64,000 bases of DNA from Lachnospira sp. UBA2821 (GTDB taxonomy: Bacteria > Bacillota > Clostridia > Lachnospirales > Lachnospiraceae), in assembly GCA_002351535.1 (NCBI GenBank), contig DEGR01000064.1, forward strand, positions 62,001 through 126,000. Direction: 5' to 3'. Below are positions 26,768 through 35,809 of the stretch, in pieces. Every line of letters starts with the position of its first letter. Positions within the stretch are counted from its first letter, which is position 1. The translations under genes and the position numbers were made by a program. Under the pieces are notes generated by a model. The model was not told where the DNA came from. It saw only the letters and a program-made list of their open reading frames with translations, and made no database searches.

Positions 26768-29284
26768 TTAATTAGCATTCTTCTCCCAATTCTGATATGT
26801 AATAACAGAATCGTATGTAACATCATCTATATTAACAGCACCAGCTCCTGAAGTTGCTGAACTTCCCGGTACATATCCCTTTAATGCTGCAGCAACAGCC
26901 GGACTTTTATCAGCTATCATAGTTGCAAGTTCCTTATCTGACTTTAATGTAATTGTTCTTCCAATTGGTGCTTCAACTATTACATCTCCACCACATATAA
27001 TAAGCCCTGTAAAATCTTTCGTAATCTTAATATTACCTGAAGAAATAACAATACCTCTGTCTATCTCTACCTGTTTAATCTCTCCACCCGCATTATCTAT
27101 ATTAACCGGTGTGTCATATATCTGGTAACCGATATTTGTTGTATCTCTGTTAGTAATACCAACTTTTGCAAGTTCATCATCTGTAAATGGCTGCATTCCT
27201 ATCGCAATGGCATTACTATCTTTCTGTATGTTCTGCTGTGTAACCTTAGTACCTGCAAATGATGTTCCATCTACATAATAATCAAATGGCGATTTGTATG
27301 TATTATTGGCAGTCGTTGTAATATAATCATATCCGATATATTTACTTCTGTCATCCTGCATTGTAGTATTAAGAAGTTTGAATCTTCTGTTAAGATCATT
27401 TACAATGTCGCAGAACTGTGACTGTGTAAAATCTGTCTCAGATGGTGCAATACTGCTACCACTTGCTAATGTTCCGTTTGTAACTCCCATTACAGTACCT
27501 ACAGAATATGTTCTTGTAGTGTTACCAATCTTTACATTATTAATCTTTAACTTATTTGCCATGTTCTGAATAAGATTTCTTACATCCGCATCATTGTTAT
27601 ACCTGTTTGCAATGTACTCTGACTGAAGTTTAGGATTAACCTGATAATTATAGAAGAATACACTGTCTCCACCATACCATTTAGCAATAATATTATCAGT
27701 ATTTGGAATACCGAGATATGAATAGTTAAATAAACCTGTAGATGTATCAACCATAGCAGGTTCATATTTAGCAGGGTTTGAACTTATATTATTACCAAGA
27801 CCTGCAAGTTCTGCAAGATATACATCCTGATTACCTCTGAATGATATCGACTCACCTGTCATATATGTAGAACTGTTACTATCCACTGCTGACCTTCCTG
27901 TGAGGTCAATGTAAGAACGTCCACCTAATAATAACAATCTGCTGTTACCATTCTTATCGTCATTGTCATCAGTCAGGAATAAATTAGCATCTTTACCATT
28001 AATAATAACCGCACTTCTCTTTTCATGTTCATATAAAGCACCATTCGCATATTTTGTTGAATCTCCTGTTTTATCAGAAGTATTTGCTTCAACACCTGTA
28101 GCTGTATCTCCATCAAAACCATATCCAAAATATGAACCTGTTATATTAACAGTATCACCGTCTCCGTTAATTTCCAAATCATCAGCAACTGCACAGTTAC
28201 CATCAATATTAATCTGGTCGCTGTTACCTTCAACCTCAATATTTCTTGCCCATACATTCAGATAATCAGATGAGCCTGTCATAGTCAGCTTAGAATTGCC
28301 TGCTTTATTAATGCCCTGACCACGATCATATGAATATTGTCCCGTAACTATTGAACCATTGGCAACAACATTCTTAGCTTTAATTGTAACATCTGCTCCA
28401 CCAATCTCTATGGCATTCTTTCTTGAACTTGTTCCCTTTTTATCTACTATATAATATCCATTAGAATCCTTTGGCGAAGAATCTGTAATATTTTCTGCAA
28501 AATATTCACCATTGTCAATATTTGAACCTGCATAAACATTACCATTAATATCTACTTTACCATTACCTGATACAGTAAGTGCAGCATGATTAACCCAATT
28601 AGTACTATTAGAACTATTTACGATTTTGTTTCCACCTGCAACAATTGCATATTCAAAAAGTTCTCCGTAGTCCTTTGTACCAGAATCAATAAAATCAAGT
28701 GCTACATTAGGTGTATCAATGACAAGGTCTGTCTTGATATTTGCATAATATCCTGCATTTGTCTCACTGCTGACCTTTACACCTTTTATAACTATCTTTC
28801 CAGCAACTGAATCATCAATAGAATCTATTCCCTCTACCGTAATTGTTACATTTGAAAATGATGATTTGATATATCCCTGAAAACGTGTCTTCATGGCATT
28901 CAAATCAGCACCTGACTTATAACCATATGTATCATGTAATTCTTTATAATATACATTCTTAAAATTAGTAGTACTATCAGCACCTGACTTAGATGTTAAT
29001 GTATTACCTTTCTTGCCAACAAGTTTTTCCATGGAATCTTTGTATGCCTCTTCCATAGCTTTTGATACCTGACCGCCTATTCCGGCATATATTTCATCTA
29101 ATGCAGCTTCACAATAATAGAAATTCTTCTTTGACTGCATCTCTGAAAGCTTCATTCTAAAGTTAACAGATGTAACATTCAATATTACCGTTCCAAGCAT
29201 AGCTAAAAGAACTATTCCAATAAGAACAATTGCAAGTGTATCACCCTTGTTATTCGACTTTATTTTCTTAAATAAATTCCGCAT
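26768..29284 (-). CDS. Large PilX/GspK-like minor pilin with beta-helix-like passenger
   Basis: An 838-residue protein with a pilin-type N-terminus KSNNKG then DTLAIVLIGIVLLAMLGTVI, but without Glu at mature position 5, as in GspK, the tip pseudopilin of type II secretion. The PilX-like helix continues (KKNFYYCEAALDEIYAGIGG). From about residue 215 a long series of short Gly/Asn-rich beta repeats (VSGNGKVDINGNVYAGSN, IEVEGNSDQINIDGNCAVAD, LEINGDGDTVNITG) suggests a right-handed beta-helix or bactofilin-like solenoid. Most PilX proteins are about 200 residues, so the passenger domain is extra. Operon position supports a pilus-tip minor pilin. No enzymatic motif was recognised. Confidence 0.72.
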   Translation of the reverse strand: MRNLFKKIKSNNKGDTLAIVLIGIVLLAMLGTVILNVTSVNFRMKLSEMQSKKNFYYCEAALDEIYAGIGGQVSKAMEEAYKDSMEKLVGKKGNTLTSKSGADSTTNFKNVYYKELHDTYGYKSGADLNAMKTRFQGYIKSSFSNVTITVEGIDSIDDSVAGKIVIKGVKVSSETNAGYYANIKTDLVIDTPNVALDFIDSGTKDYGELFEYAIVAGGNKIVNSSNSTNWVNHAALTVSGNGKVDINGNVYAGSNIDNGEYFAENITDSSPKDSNGYYIVDKKGTSSRKNAIEIGGADVTIKAKNVVANGSIVTGQYSYDRGQGINKAGNSKLTMTGSSDYLNVWARNIEVEGNSDQINIDGNCAVADDLEINGDGDTVNITGSYFGYGFDGDTATGVEANTSDKTGDSTKYANGALYEHEKRSAVIINGKDANLFLTDDNDDKNGNSRLLLLGGRSYIDLTGRSAVDSNSSTYMTGESISFRGNQDVYLAELAGLGNNISSNPAKYEPAMVDTSTGLFNYSYLGIPNTDNIIAKWYGGDSVFFYNYQVNPKLQSEYIANRYNNDADVRNLIQNMANKLKINNVKIGNTTRTYSVGTVMGVTNGTLASGSSIAPSETDFTQSQFCDIVNDLNRRFKLLNTTMQDDRSKYIGYDYITTTANNTYKSPFDYYVDGTSFAGTKVTQQNIQKDSNAIAIGMQPFTDDELAKVGITNRDTTNIGYQIYDTPVNIDNAGGEIKQVEIDRGIVISSGNIKITKDFTGLIICGGDVIVEAPIGRTITLKSDKELATMIADKSPAVAAALKGYVPGSSATSGAGAVNIDDVTYDSVITYQNWEKNAN

Positions 29285-29302
29285 CCTATCGCAACCTCCT
29301 TA

Positions 29303-30334
29303 TTATCTGGTCTTAGTTCCTGAGAACTTAGCTACCTCTTTACCTTTAAAATATATCTTAACTTCCATATTATAAAGATTAATCTGTGTAGTCTTCTCTA
29401 CCATTACTCCATCTGTAATTGCCGTATTAATATTAGTGAATACCTTAACTTTACTAATAGAACTCATAACACCGCCATTATTAATATATTCAGAAAGTGT
29501 AGCTGTATTAGTTGCTACACCACTGGAATCTTTTACAGATTCAATACTTATATTAGCCGGATTAATCTTTGGCGATACATAAGCCGGATTAATAGAATCT
29601 GTGACTTCCTGCTGTATTATATATATATCCAAATCTTTCGAATTGCCATCCTCATCGAATATATTGTCTGCCGGTATTCCATTGTATATCTCTATTTTAT
29701 CACTACTGCTATATGGCACATACATAAGATACAAATCCGGCATGTAGTCATATGAATATGATGATACATTAATCTTGTCACACAACTGTCCTCCTGCTCC
29801 AAAATATTGAACCGCAAGAGAAACCTTTATCTTGGACGCATCCTGCTGAATATCAACATATGCAACTCTTCTCGTAGCTGTAGTATATGTAGCATCATGA
29901 GAATAGAAATCACTCATTGCAACAAATGACTTTGCAGACACAATCCCATTTAACTTTGGCATTGCATTAGCTGCATTCACATCAACGGATGATTTTGTAA
30001 GTTCCACTTTGGCTGTGTAATCACTACTTACTCCATTAGGAACTTCTGTTATATTAAATGAGTATTTACCATTTGTCACATCTGCTGTGTTACTTCCACC
30101 TGCTCCTATTGAACCATCATATTCAGATAATAACTTATCCAAAGTTTTTGCTTTAAACTTCTCTGATATATACTCTCCATAGTTTGTAGCCACCTGTTTT
30201 CTCTTTGATTTCACATTCATTTTGCCGGCAGTTACGAAACTACTTAAAAAGGGAGCTACAACTAGTGCCAGAATAGCAACAGTTATAATTAACTCTATCA
30301 GAGTAAATCCCTTGTTCCTGCTCGTTCCTTTCAT
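29303..30334 (-). CDS. PilV/GspI-like minor pilin
   Basis: A 343-residue protein with a typical class III signal: MKGTSRNKG, then FTLIELIITVAILALVVAPF, Glu5 present. After the helix the sequence is mixed alpha/beta without recognisable catalytic motifs, including the segment DLDIYIIQQEVTDSINPA. It follows pilO by 28 bases and precedes the pilX-like gene by 18 bases, so it is probably one of the minor pilins that prime pilus assembly. PilV assignment is by position; the length is greater than a standard PilV. Confidence 0.75.
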   Translation of the reverse strand: MKGTSRNKGFTLIELIITVAILALVVAPFLSSFVTAGKMNVKSKRKQVATNYGEYISEKFKAKTLDKLLSEYDGSIGAGGSNTADVTNGKYSFNITEVPNGVSSDYTAKVELTKSSVDVNAANAMPKLNGIVSAKSFVAMSDFYSHDATYTTATRRVAYVDIQQDASKIKVSLAVQYFGAGGQLCDKINVSSYSYDYMPDLYLMYVPYSSSDKIEIYNGIPADNIFDEDGNSKDLDIYIIQQEVTDSINPAYVSPKINPANISIESVKDSSGVATNTATLSEYINNGGVMSSISKVKVFTNINTAITDGVMVEKTTQINLYNMEVKIYFKGKEVAKFSGTKTR

Positions 30335-30362
30335 AGTAATGTATCTCCCTTCCTACTATCCA

Positions 30363-31118
30363 TTATTCTGTTGCGACATAAACTTTATTGTAAAGCTGTG
30401 AAAAGAAAATATTACCCTGTCCTTCAGTTGACTTCTTAATATCTACATCAGACATCTTTCTATCATTTCCAACGATTGCATATTCATTAATCTTCATATT
30501 AACAGTAACAAGCTCTTTAGTTCCATCATATGTGAAACTTAAAGACTGAGGAACTTTTCTCTTGTTACTCTTAGATACTGTCTGTAATAAGTCAGATATC
30601 TGCTGGTAAGAACCTGTGGCAGTCATATCGTATGTAGCATTAATTCCTTTAAAACTGCTGTCAGCACCTGTTAATGTTCCTGCATCATTAGGATTAAGTG
30701 ACTGCATCTGTCCAAACTGATATATACCTTCCATATTAACTGAACCATCATCAAGTGTAACACCGTTAGGATCAAGAATACTTGCTATATTAAGAGCAGT
30801 AACCGTAACACCTAATTTATTCTCATATGCCTCTGAGTCAACAATAAGTGACTGGTCCGTAACACCTGCATCGAATTTCTTAAGCATATCTGTATAATCT
30901 TTTTCCGCAGCCTTTGTGTCCTTTATGTACTGGTCTTTCTTGGCATACTCAGAATTAAGATTATCATAATCTGTCTGTAATGTATCTATTTCGCTTTTTA
31001 AATCTTCATTCTTTGAATTAAGATTAGTAAAACCTAAAAAATATGATAAAACCAAAGCAACTACTCCTATTAATACAAATATGAGATTGCTGTAATTGTT
31101 CTTTGTCTCATTCTCCAT
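30363..31118 (-). CDS. pilO: Type IV pilus alignment protein PilO
   Basis: Bitopic inner-membrane protein of the PilMNO platform that links the cytoplasmic ATPases to pilin polymerisation. An N-terminal membrane helix (about residues 11-29, IFVLIGVVALVLSYFLGF) is followed by a coiled coil (KNEDLKSEIDTLQTDYDNLN) and an extracytoplasmic ferredoxin-like domain (YDMTATGSYQQISDLLQTVS, LSFTYDGTKELVTVNMKINE). Length is 251 residues. It follows pilMN by 12 bases, matching the order M-N-O. Confidence 0.88.
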   Translation of the reverse strand: MENETKNNYSNLIFVLIGVVALVLSYFLGFTNLNSKNEDLKSEIDTLQTDYDNLNSEYAKKDQYIKDTKAAEKDYTDMLKKFDAGVTDQSLIVDSEAYENKLGVTVTALNIASILDPNGVTLDDGSVNMEGIYQFGQMQSLNPNDAGTLTGADSSFKGINATYDMTATGSYQQISDLLQTVSKSNKRKVPQSLSFTYDGTKELVTVNMKINEYAIVGNDRKMSDVDIKKSTEGQGNIFFSQLYNKVYVATE

Positions 31119-31130
31119 GTCTTAACCTCC

Positions 31131-32738
31131 CTACTGTGCAGCCACTGTCTGTGATTCTGTCTCTGTTCCGTCAGTTGCTTCCGCTTTAAGAATATCACAT
31201 ACTGCTGTACCACTCATTGTAAATGTTACAATCTGTTTCTCATCATCTACTGTTACTGATGTTGTTGATACAGATAAAATATTTTCATTATCTTCAAGCG
31301 ACTGCTGAAGCTGCGCAACCTGTGACTTTGTATTACATGTTCCAGCTAAAGTGAATGTTCCACTTTCCATAGTAAATGCTGATAAAAACATGTCTGTAGG
31401 CATCTTCTTCTCTAAATATTTAAGTAAATCATATCCATATTCTGAACTGTTAGCTGTTGATATGTAATATGTCTTAAGGTCTGTATATTTATTCTCTGCA
31501 GCATAATAATCATTAAGTATTCCTTTTATGTCAGATACCTCATCAATCTTATTATTCAAATCTGTTCTGTCTGACTTAAGCTTAAGGTTCTGAACCAGAG
31601 GGATAGCTGTAAGAATAGCCGCAACTGCAACCATTGCAACACATGCTATCATGTATTTACCTGAATCTGCAGAACTCTTAGTTTTAACAGGACCTGCCAT
31701 TACCCTAGGTGTAAGACGTATTGGCTCAAGAACCGCACCAATATTAGTCATGTACTGTCTTAACACTGTATCAGGCACCTTAATTCTGTTATAAGAATTA
31801 ACATTCTTCAACATTGTAAGTCGTTCACATGGAAGACTTGTTTCATTAGCTATGAGGTTGTCAAGACCTAATACATCAGCTCCATCACCGATAACTACTA
31901 TCTTCTGTAATGGTGCTTCCTGATTTCTTCCTGCATAATATTCTATAACACGATTGATATTGTTAATGAGATGTTTTAACGAACCTGTTATCTCATCTGC
32001 ATCAAGGCTTTCTTTAACAAGTCTGGCTGATGATAATAACTCTAATGCAACCCTCGACTTAACATTCTTTGTATTCATTACTGCATTAAGTAATGCTGAC
32101 TCACCATATGGAACTGTTCTCTGTAACTGAAGAACATTATTATTCATAACAGATACTATAGATGTATCCATACCTATCTGAACAACAAGGTTAGGCTTTG
32201 CATCTGTCTGTAATTTGATAAGCTGAAGTGTACTGTTTCCTGAATAATCAACTGCGTTAATCTTCATTCCAAGAACTTTGGCAAGATTATAATAACTCTC
32301 TACCATAGCTTCCGGTGCAGCATATACAAGAACACGCATCTTGTTCTCATCTTTAGTGTTCTTTGTCTCTAATAATGTGTAAGACAACACATAATCATTA
32401 ATGTTTACAGGGAAATAATCTGTTGCATTTGCATTAACCATATCCTGTATCTTGTCTTTCTTGATAAGTGGAAGAATAACTTCCTTCGTAGCTACTCTTG
32501 AAGATGATAATACAAATGTAAGTGAATCATTATTCATTCCTTCTTCAGCCATAGCTGTCTTGATCGTATCAGCAACAGCATTCAAATCTCTTATCATACC
32601 GTCTTCTACAGCCCCATCCGGTGTCTGCACTGACATTGCATGATGTACTGTTACAGTTTTTTTCTTAGCAATATCTGCGTCAACAATCTTAATAAACTCG
32701 TTACCAACTTCAATAGTCAATTTTGTCTTTGATGCCAT
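31131..32738 (-). CDS. PilM-PilN fusion protein of the type IV pilus platform
   Basis: A 535-residue protein. Residues 1 to about 345 are an actin-like PilM domain (LTIEVGNEFIKIVDADIAKK, PNLVVQIGMDTSIVSVMNNN, IVVIGDGADVLGLDNLI). A membrane helix at about 362-382 (YMIACVAMVAVAAILTAIPL) and an extracytoplasmic region (LKYLEKKMPTDMFLSAF, then a C-terminal beta-alpha-beta domain) correspond to PilN. In most species these are two proteins whose contact passes through the PilN N-terminus; here they are covalently joined. The gene lies between pilD and pilO; no frameshift is seen, so the fusion looks genuine. Confidence 0.88.
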   Translation of the reverse strand: MASKTKLTIEVGNEFIKIVDADIAKKKTVTVHHAMSVQTPDGAVEDGMIRDLNAVADTIKTAMAEEGMNNDSLTFVLSSSRVATKEVILPLIKKDKIQDMVNANATDYFPVNINDYVLSYTLLETKNTKDENKMRVLVYAAPEAMVESYYNLAKVLGMKINAVDYSGNSTLQLIKLQTDAKPNLVVQIGMDTSIVSVMNNNVLQLQRTVPYGESALLNAVMNTKNVKSRVALELLSSARLVKESLDADEITGSLKHLINNINRVIEYYAGRNQEAPLQKIVVIGDGADVLGLDNLIANETSLPCERLTMLKNVNSYNRIKVPDTVLRQYMTNIGAVLEPIRLTPRVMAGPVKTKSSADSGKYMIACVAMVAVAAILTAIPLVQNLKLKSDRTDLNNKIDEVSDIKGILNDYYAAENKYTDLKTYYISTANSSEYGYDLLKYLEKKMPTDMFLSAFTMESGTFTLAGTCNTKSQVAQLQQSLEDNENILSVSTTSVTVDDEKQIVTFTMSGTAVCDILKAEATDGTETESQTVAAQ

Positions 32739-32764
32739 CTTTTAGCCTCCCTCTAGTTTTGTCA

Positions 32765-33514
32765 TTACATAAACATATGTAAATACCATTCTATTAATTG
32801 ATTACCACATATCATAGATATAAATATTCCTAATGATAAATATGGTCCGAATGCCAGGACTCTATCTTTATCTGTAACACGCATTAATGTTATGTGAATG
32901 ACAGAACCTAAAATGCACCCTAATCCTAACGAAAGAATTATCAGCTTCCAGCCTAACAAAAGACCTGCCACTGCCATGAGCTTCACATCTCCTCCGCCCA
33001 TACCTCTTCCTTTAGTTATTAATAAGATCAGCAATAGAAATCCACTTACAGATACAAATCCTATAACATAATTATACCAATGCGTGTAATCTAATGCTAA
33101 TCTGATAATTCCCAAAATACCGATGAAAATATTCAGGGATGGCGGAATCTCATATGTTCTCCAGTCTATTACGCTCAGTACAATAAGTGCTGATGTAGTA
33201 AGACAATATAATATACTTGTGGCATTGAATCCGTTCACAAGTACAATTATTCCATATAATATTCCATTTAATGCTTCTACGGCAGGATACTGCCATGAAA
33301 GCTTTGCTTTACAATATCTGCATTTACCTCTTAATATAAGAAAACTGATAAGTGGTACTAAATCGTACCACTTAATCTGTTTCCCACATGACATGCAATG
33401 TGATCTTGAAACTACAATATTTTCTTTTTTAGGAATTCTGTAAATACAAACATTTAAAAAACTTCCAATTAATACACCATATACAATTGTAATAATCATT
33501 AAAAATACATTCAT
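32765..33514 (-). CDS. pilD: Prepilin peptidase/N-methyltransferase PilD
   Basis: Membrane aspartic peptidase that removes leader peptides from prepilins and methylates the new N-terminus. The 249-residue protein is polytopic. The zinc-binding Cys pairs are C40/C43 and C65/C68 around WYDLVPLISFLILRGKCRYC. The two catalytic Asp residues fall in VIDWRTYEIP (D117) and GMGGGDVKLM (D176). It processes the six prepilin-like proteins encoded next to it. It lies 17 bases after the second pilin and 26 bases before pilMN. Confidence 0.97.
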   Translation of the reverse strand: MNVFLMIITIVYGVLIGSFLNVCIYRIPKKENIVVSRSHCMSCGKQIKWYDLVPLISFLILRGKCRYCKAKLSWQYPAVEALNGILYGIIVLVNGFNATSILYCLTTSALIVLSVIDWRTYEIPPSLNIFIGILGIIRLALDYTHWYNYVIGFVSVSGFLLLILLITKGRGMGGGDVKLMAVAGLLLGWKLIILSLGLGCILGSVIHITLMRVTDKDRVLAFGPYLSLGIFISMICGNQLIEWYLHMFM

Positions 33515-33531
33515 CTCAACGTCACCATCTG

Positions 33532-33975
33532 CTAGTCATATTTTTCTGAAACTTCATAACCATTTTTAACGGAGCCACTTATATAAACCCTTATAACAGT
33601 TTTTGTAGCATCCACCTTGCTGTGTGTATTTGCTTTTTTCATAGAATTATACAATTCTGTTGCAAAATCATTTACACCATTGGTTTTTGCCGTAACTGAT
33701 GTAATATCATTGGAACTGTCATACGATAGCTCATATTCAGCAATTTTTATCCCGTCTTCACCAGCAATAACATCAATATGTGGAACTCGTGTAACACATT
33801 CTGACAAACAATTCATGACCTGTTGATGAACCTCATCAAGATTACGCTTATCAACCTGTACCCTCGCACTCCCAATATACCTGGTCAGATTTGGTGCAAT
33901 AATTGCAACAAGAACTGCCATAATTGCTATTGTGATGATTAACTCTATCAACGAGAATCCTTTATCCGTATTCAT
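33532..33975 (-). CDS. Type IV pilin (second copy)
   Basis: A 147-residue prepilin: leader MNTDKG, then FSLIELIITIAIMAVLVAII, with Glu5. Its first about 55 residues are nearly identical to the pilin encoded immediately upstream (APNLTRYIGSARVQVDKRNL compared with APNLTKYLGSSKTNTDKKNL), while the C-terminal half diverges and carries two Cys (NCLSECV), possibly a disulfide. This indicates tandem duplication followed by diversification of the exposed domain. It probably serves as a minor or alternative pilin; which copy is major is inferred from order. Confidence 0.88.
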   Translation of the reverse strand: MNTDKGFSLIELIITIAIMAVLVAIIAPNLTRYIGSARVQVDKRNLDEVHQQVMNCLSECVTRVPHIDVIAGEDGIKIAEYELSYDSSNDITSVTAKTNGVNDFATELYNSMKKANTHSKVDATKTVIRVYISGSVKNGYEVSEKYD

Positions 33976-33985
33976 TTGCTATAAA

Positions 33986-34411
33986 TTAGGTTGTGAATTT
34001 CACATTTGTTACTTCATAACCATTTGCAACTGTACCAGAAATATCAAATTGAATTGTTTCATTTTTAGGATCTTCTTTACTCTTTGTTGTAGCACCTTTA
34101 AGTACTGTTGTAAGTATAGCGTCAAATGATCCACCATCACCATTTGTTACAGTTACAGAGCTACCTGATGCTTTAACTTTAATATTAGCTTTTGCAGGAA
34201 CAGTAATATCATTTGTCTGAGCATCTGATATTGCATTCATAACCTGTGTCTTAACTTCATCAAGATTCTTCTTATCTGTATTTGTCTTAGAAGAACCAAG
34301 ATACTTTGTTAAGTTTGGAGCAATAATCGCTACTAATACTGCCATGATAGCAATAACGATAATAAGCTCGATTAATGAGAAACCTTTGTTGTTTGATTTG
34401 ATTTTTTTCAT
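33986..34411 (-). CDS. pilA: Major type IV pilin (PilA-type)
   Basis: A 141-residue prepilin: leader MKKIKSNNKG, then FSLIELIIVIAIMAVLVAII, Glu5 present, followed by the extended helix and a small beta domain (IKVKASGSSVTVTNGDGG, QFDISGTVANGYEVTNVKF) with no Cys. It is the first pilin after pilC and is preceded by a perfect hairpin at 34454-34474 and a strong AAGGAG site, features that suit a highly expressed major subunit. The copy 10 bases downstream is a close paralogue. Confidence 0.9.
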   Translation of the reverse strand: MKKIKSNNKGFSLIELIIVIAIMAVLVAIIAPNLTKYLGSSKTNTDKKNLDEVKTQVMNAISDAQTNDITVPAKANIKVKASGSSVTVTNGDGGSFDAILTTVLKGATTKSKEDPKNETIQFDISGTVANGYEVTNVKFTT

Positions 34412-34453
34412 AATAAATCAACTCTCCTTTTCTTTAAAAATTTTATTTTATCT

Positions 34454-34474
34454 AAAAAGCCGTTCCGGCTTTTT
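34454..34474 (-). terminator. Terminator-like hairpin between pilC and pilA
   Basis: A perfect 9-bp stem with a 3-base loop: AAAAAGCCG GAA CGGCTTTTT on the minus strand, followed by an AT-rich tract. It looks like a weak intrinsic terminator or a 3'/5' mRNA-stabilising element between pilC and the major pilin. No separate promoter is visible after it, so read-through or processing is more likely than complete termination. Confidence 0.6.
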
Positions 34475-34485
34475 GATCTGATTAA

Positions 34486-35709
34486 TTAAACTTCTCCTCC
34501 GCCTGCTAAGCTATACATACCAAACATCGGAATAAGAACTGACATGATAATGACACCAACTATTCCAGCCATCACCACTATAAGAAGTGGTTCTATAACT
34601 GCTGAAACCTGCTCAGTTGCTGCTTCAACTTCCTCTTCAAAATATGTAGCTGCCGTTATAAGCATATCATCCATGTTACCTGTCTCTTCCCCAATACCTA
34701 TCATATGAACAATCATATTAGGGAATATTCCACTTGCCTTTAACGGCTCAGATAGTGGTCTACCTTGTGCAACCTTTTCCTTTGCATCCAACACCGCATC
34801 TTTAAATCTAAGATTAGGCATTGTCTTTGCCACTGTTTCCAGCGCCTCTATCATAGAAATACCTGCCGCTGTAAGCGTAGATAAGTTTCTTGCAAATTGT
34901 GCTGATGCTGACTTAACTGTAAGCTTACCAAATATAGGTATTTTTCTTTTTAAATCAGCCATAAAATATTTGCCTGCATCTGTTGTCATAGCTGCCTTAT
35001 ATGCAACTATACATCCAACAATTATTGCAATAACTATGTACCACTTCTGCACTATAAAATCACTAAGTGCTACAACACCTCTTGTAAGTGCCGGCAATTC
35101 CTGATCCATATCTTTATACATATCAGAGAATGTAGGTACAACGAATGCCATCATAAGTATTACAACACCTACTACAACAACTGTAAGTGCTATAGGATAT
35201 ATCATAGACTTTTTAACTAACTGCTGTATCTTTGTACTCTTTTCAAACTGAATCGCCATTCTCTCGAATGCTGTCTCGAGATTACCTGATGTCTCACCCG
35301 CTTCAACCATGTTGACCATCAAATCTGGAAATATACCATTCTGTTGTCTCATGCTGCCTGCAAGTGTCTCACCTTTCTGAACCGAATTCTTAACATTATA
35401 TATAGCCGACTGAAGTGCTTTATTTTCTGTCTGGTCTGCTAACATCTCCAACGCATCCACGATAGCAACACCTGCTGTCGAGATACTGACAAACTGTCTA
35501 CAGAATACACTCAAGTCTCTTGAACTGGCTTTCTTTTTACCAAAAGAAATATTAATATCTTTATCAAGTGCTGATTCACTGTCAACTTTGATAACCATAT
35601 TGCCCTGTTCTTTTACTTTGAACGCTGCTTCCTCTTTGTCCTCGGCTTCGACTACACCTTTAATCTCTTTGCCTTCTTTAGAGTATGCGACATATTTAAA
35701 ATTAGGCAT
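34486..35709 (-). CDS. pilC: Type IV pilus inner-membrane platform protein PilC (GspF family)
   Basis: Polytopic platform protein that transmits motion of PilB/PilT to the pilin rod. Two repeated GspF domains are visible: FCRQFVSISTAGVAIVDALE (about residue 65) and FARNLSTLTAAGISMIEALE (about residue 270), each followed by a helix pair and the conserved segments MVEAGETSGNLE and MIGIGEETGNMDDM. Length is 407 residues. It begins a transcriptional block with its own promoter, overlapped by a cre-like site, 100 bases after pilT. Confidence 0.96.
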   Translation of the reverse strand: MPNFKYVAYSKEGKEIKGVVEAEDKEEAAFKVKEQGNMVIKVDSESALDKDINISFGKKKASSRDLSVFCRQFVSISTAGVAIVDALEMLADQTENKALQSAIYNVKNSVQKGETLAGSMRQQNGIFPDLMVNMVEAGETSGNLETAFERMAIQFEKSTKIQQLVKKSMIYPIALTVVVVGVVILMMAFVVPTFSDMYKDMDQELPALTRGVVALSDFIVQKWYIVIAIIVGCIVAYKAAMTTDAGKYFMADLKRKIPIFGKLTVKSASAQFARNLSTLTAAGISMIEALETVAKTMPNLRFKDAVLDAKEKVAQGRPLSEPLKASGIFPNMIVHMIGIGEETGNMDDMLITAATYFEEEVEAATEQVSAVIEPLLIVVMAGIVGVIIMSVLIPMFGMYSLAGGGEV

Positions 35710-35735
35710 TTCCTCTCTCCTCTCTCATTTACTGT

Positions 35736-35764
35736 ATTGTATCATAATTTGTTAACGCTTTCAA
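35736..35764 (-). promoter_or_regulatory. Promoter of the pilC-pilin operon
   Basis: Minus strand: TTGAAA (35764-35759), 17 bases, TACAAT (35741-35736) with TG one base before the -10. It lies 27 bases before the pilC ATG, in the only sizeable gap between pilT and pilC. Confidence 0.72.
35749..35764 (-). promoter_or_regulatory. cre-like operator (CcpA) overlapping the pilC promoter
   Basis: The 16 bases TTGAAAGCGTTAACAA match the cre consensus WTGNNARCGNWWWCAW at every position. The site covers the -35 element and part of the spacer, a place where CcpA binding normally represses. Binding is predicted only; no ccpA gene lies in the window. Confidence 0.6.
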
Positions 35765-35809
35765 CTATTTTTTACACTTTGTTCACAAGTTGTTAATATT
35801 TTGATATAA

